The notes below the pieces were generated by a model. The model had not been told where the DNA came from. It saw only the letters and a list, made by a program, of their open reading frames with translations, and searched no databases. 64,000 nucleotides of DNA from JAUSIF01 sp040901465. Lineage in GTDB: Bacteria > Pseudomonadota > Alphaproteobacteria > Rhizobiales > Xanthobacteraceae. The DNA lies in NCBI GenBank assembly GCA_040901465.1, contig JBBDYN010000026.1, positions 62,001 to 126,000 on the forward strand, given 5' to 3'. A program made the translations under genes and the position numbers. Below are positions 63,614-64,000 of the stretch, piece by piece (within the stretch, counting starts at the first letter, position 1; the number at the start of each line of letters is the position of its first letter).

Positions 63614-63772
63614 TTGGCGCTCAAAATAGCGCAGTTTCTGGCCATTGTCCCGACGGCGCTGGTGCGGGCCGGGCGCGCGGGCAACGGTTACAGCGCGTCC
63701 CGACGGACATGCTATTCTTACAGCCCCATGCTCCTCACCAAAATTGCCGTCGTTCTCTTCCTGTTCAGCTAA
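63614..63772 (+). pseudogene. Possible remnant of a small membrane protein gene
   Basis: An open frame from TTG 63614 begins ALKIAQFLAIVPTAL, like the first helix of DUF1772-type membrane proteins. It loses that character after 20 residues and ends in LLTKIAVVLFLFS at 63772. No ATG or full-length partner is present. The similarity is by memory only. Confidence 0.25.
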
Positions 63773-63990
63773 TTGGAAGCAATGGTTCGCATGAGCGTCG
63801 CGGCATTGATCTGAAAGGCCACCACGGTCTGCGCCACGTTAATGATCGTGAGCAGCAGGAACTCCGTGTTGCCGAAGATTTCAAGCCCCGGCACCTTGGC
63901 GGCAGCGAGCGCGAACAGCACGATCTGCACGACGGCCACCGCCCCCATGAGGAGCACTTCGGTAATATTGTTGATCCCGGGCTCCGCCAC
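63769..63990 (-). CDS. Small membrane protein, 73 aa (may start outside the window)
   Basis: Two hydrophobic helices (about 11-31 and 44-62: VLLMGAVAVVQIVLFALAAA and TEFLLLTIINVAQTVVAFQ) are joined by a short polar loop. The GTG at 63990 is ten bases from the edge and the frame stays open, so the start may lie further on. The family was not recognised. Confidence 0.5.
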   Translation of the reverse strand: MAEPGINNITEVLLMGAVAVVQIVLFALAAAKVPGLEIFGNTEFLLLTIINVAQTVVAFQINAATLMRTIASN

Positions 63991-64000
63991 TTTGATCTGC

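Overview
This 64 kb window is high-GC DNA from an alphaproteobacterium, most likely Hyphomicrobiales (Rhizobiales, Bradyrhizobium/Xanthobacter-like). The evidence is a set of lineage-typical genes read from the sequence: an IalB-family secreted protein, a phosphatidylcholine synthase, a rhizobial-type XRE regulator, HspQ, L-malyl-CoA lyase, and a gyrA/coaD/cyclophilin/queA/tgt block. Dispersed palindromic repeats flanked by GTCAT/ATGAC are also present. Nothing here suggests a plasmid or prophage; it reads as chromosome with small eroded patches.

Layout. 1-2.2 kb: 3' end of a tRNA-Ser, an SRPBCC protein, unrecognised small genes, a decayed GIY-YIG nuclease and a cysteine-rich metallothionein-like protein. 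2.4-8.2 kb: two tandem ParA-like P-loop proteins, an extradiol dioxygenase, a GT-B glycosyltransferase, a secreted FecR-domain protein and a LysM lipoprotein hydrolase. 8.5-9.8 kb: rimO broken by an internal deletion and a nonsense codon. 9.8-18.7 kb: a minus-strand purine-catabolism operon (xdhA-xdhB-xdhC-guaD-puuD-allC-M20). 18.8-22 kb: pcs-terC-quinone reductase-methyltransferase. 22-27 kb: a UbiH-type hydroxylase, a CaiB CoA-transferase, a truncated AEC transporter, malyl-CoA lyase, hspQ and DedA. 27-31 kb: a tandem-GNAT/isochorismatase/hypothetical operon divergent from a LysR gene, then XRE and IalB. 32-36.5 kb: a translationally coupled trio (solute-binding protein, degenerate adenylate-forming protein, FrnE-type DsbA) and DoxX. 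36.5-46.7 kb: sdhE-mfd divergent from recG, then DUF502, glmS and glmU. 46.8-54 kb: a SPOR-like envelope protein, a GH17-like glucan enzyme, an M20 amidohydrolase, tRNA-Lys, a REC-EAL protein and a TonB protein. 54-63 kb: tgt, a small overlapping gene, queA, two cyclophilins, coaD, ankyrin and small secreted/membrane proteins, and gyrA. 63-64 kb: a nonsense-disrupted DUF2306 gene and small membrane fragments.

Functional themes. The purine operon takes guanine and xanthine to urate and beyond with a membrane cytochrome-type urate oxidase, and deals with allantoate. The middle steps (5-hydroxyisourate hydrolase, OHCU decarboxylase, allantoinase) are not in the window. queA and tgt form the queuosine branch, and this Tgt has lost three of four zinc ligands. 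At least four genes (rimO, AEC, DUF2306, GIY-YIG) are broken, so the region carries visible gene decay.

I did not find a clearly new multi-gene defence or mobile system. The best candidates for undescribed biology are the paired ParA-like ATPases without ParB, the trio of solute-binding protein, ANL-like protein and DsbA, and the small Cys/His protein wedged between queA and a zinc-less tgt.
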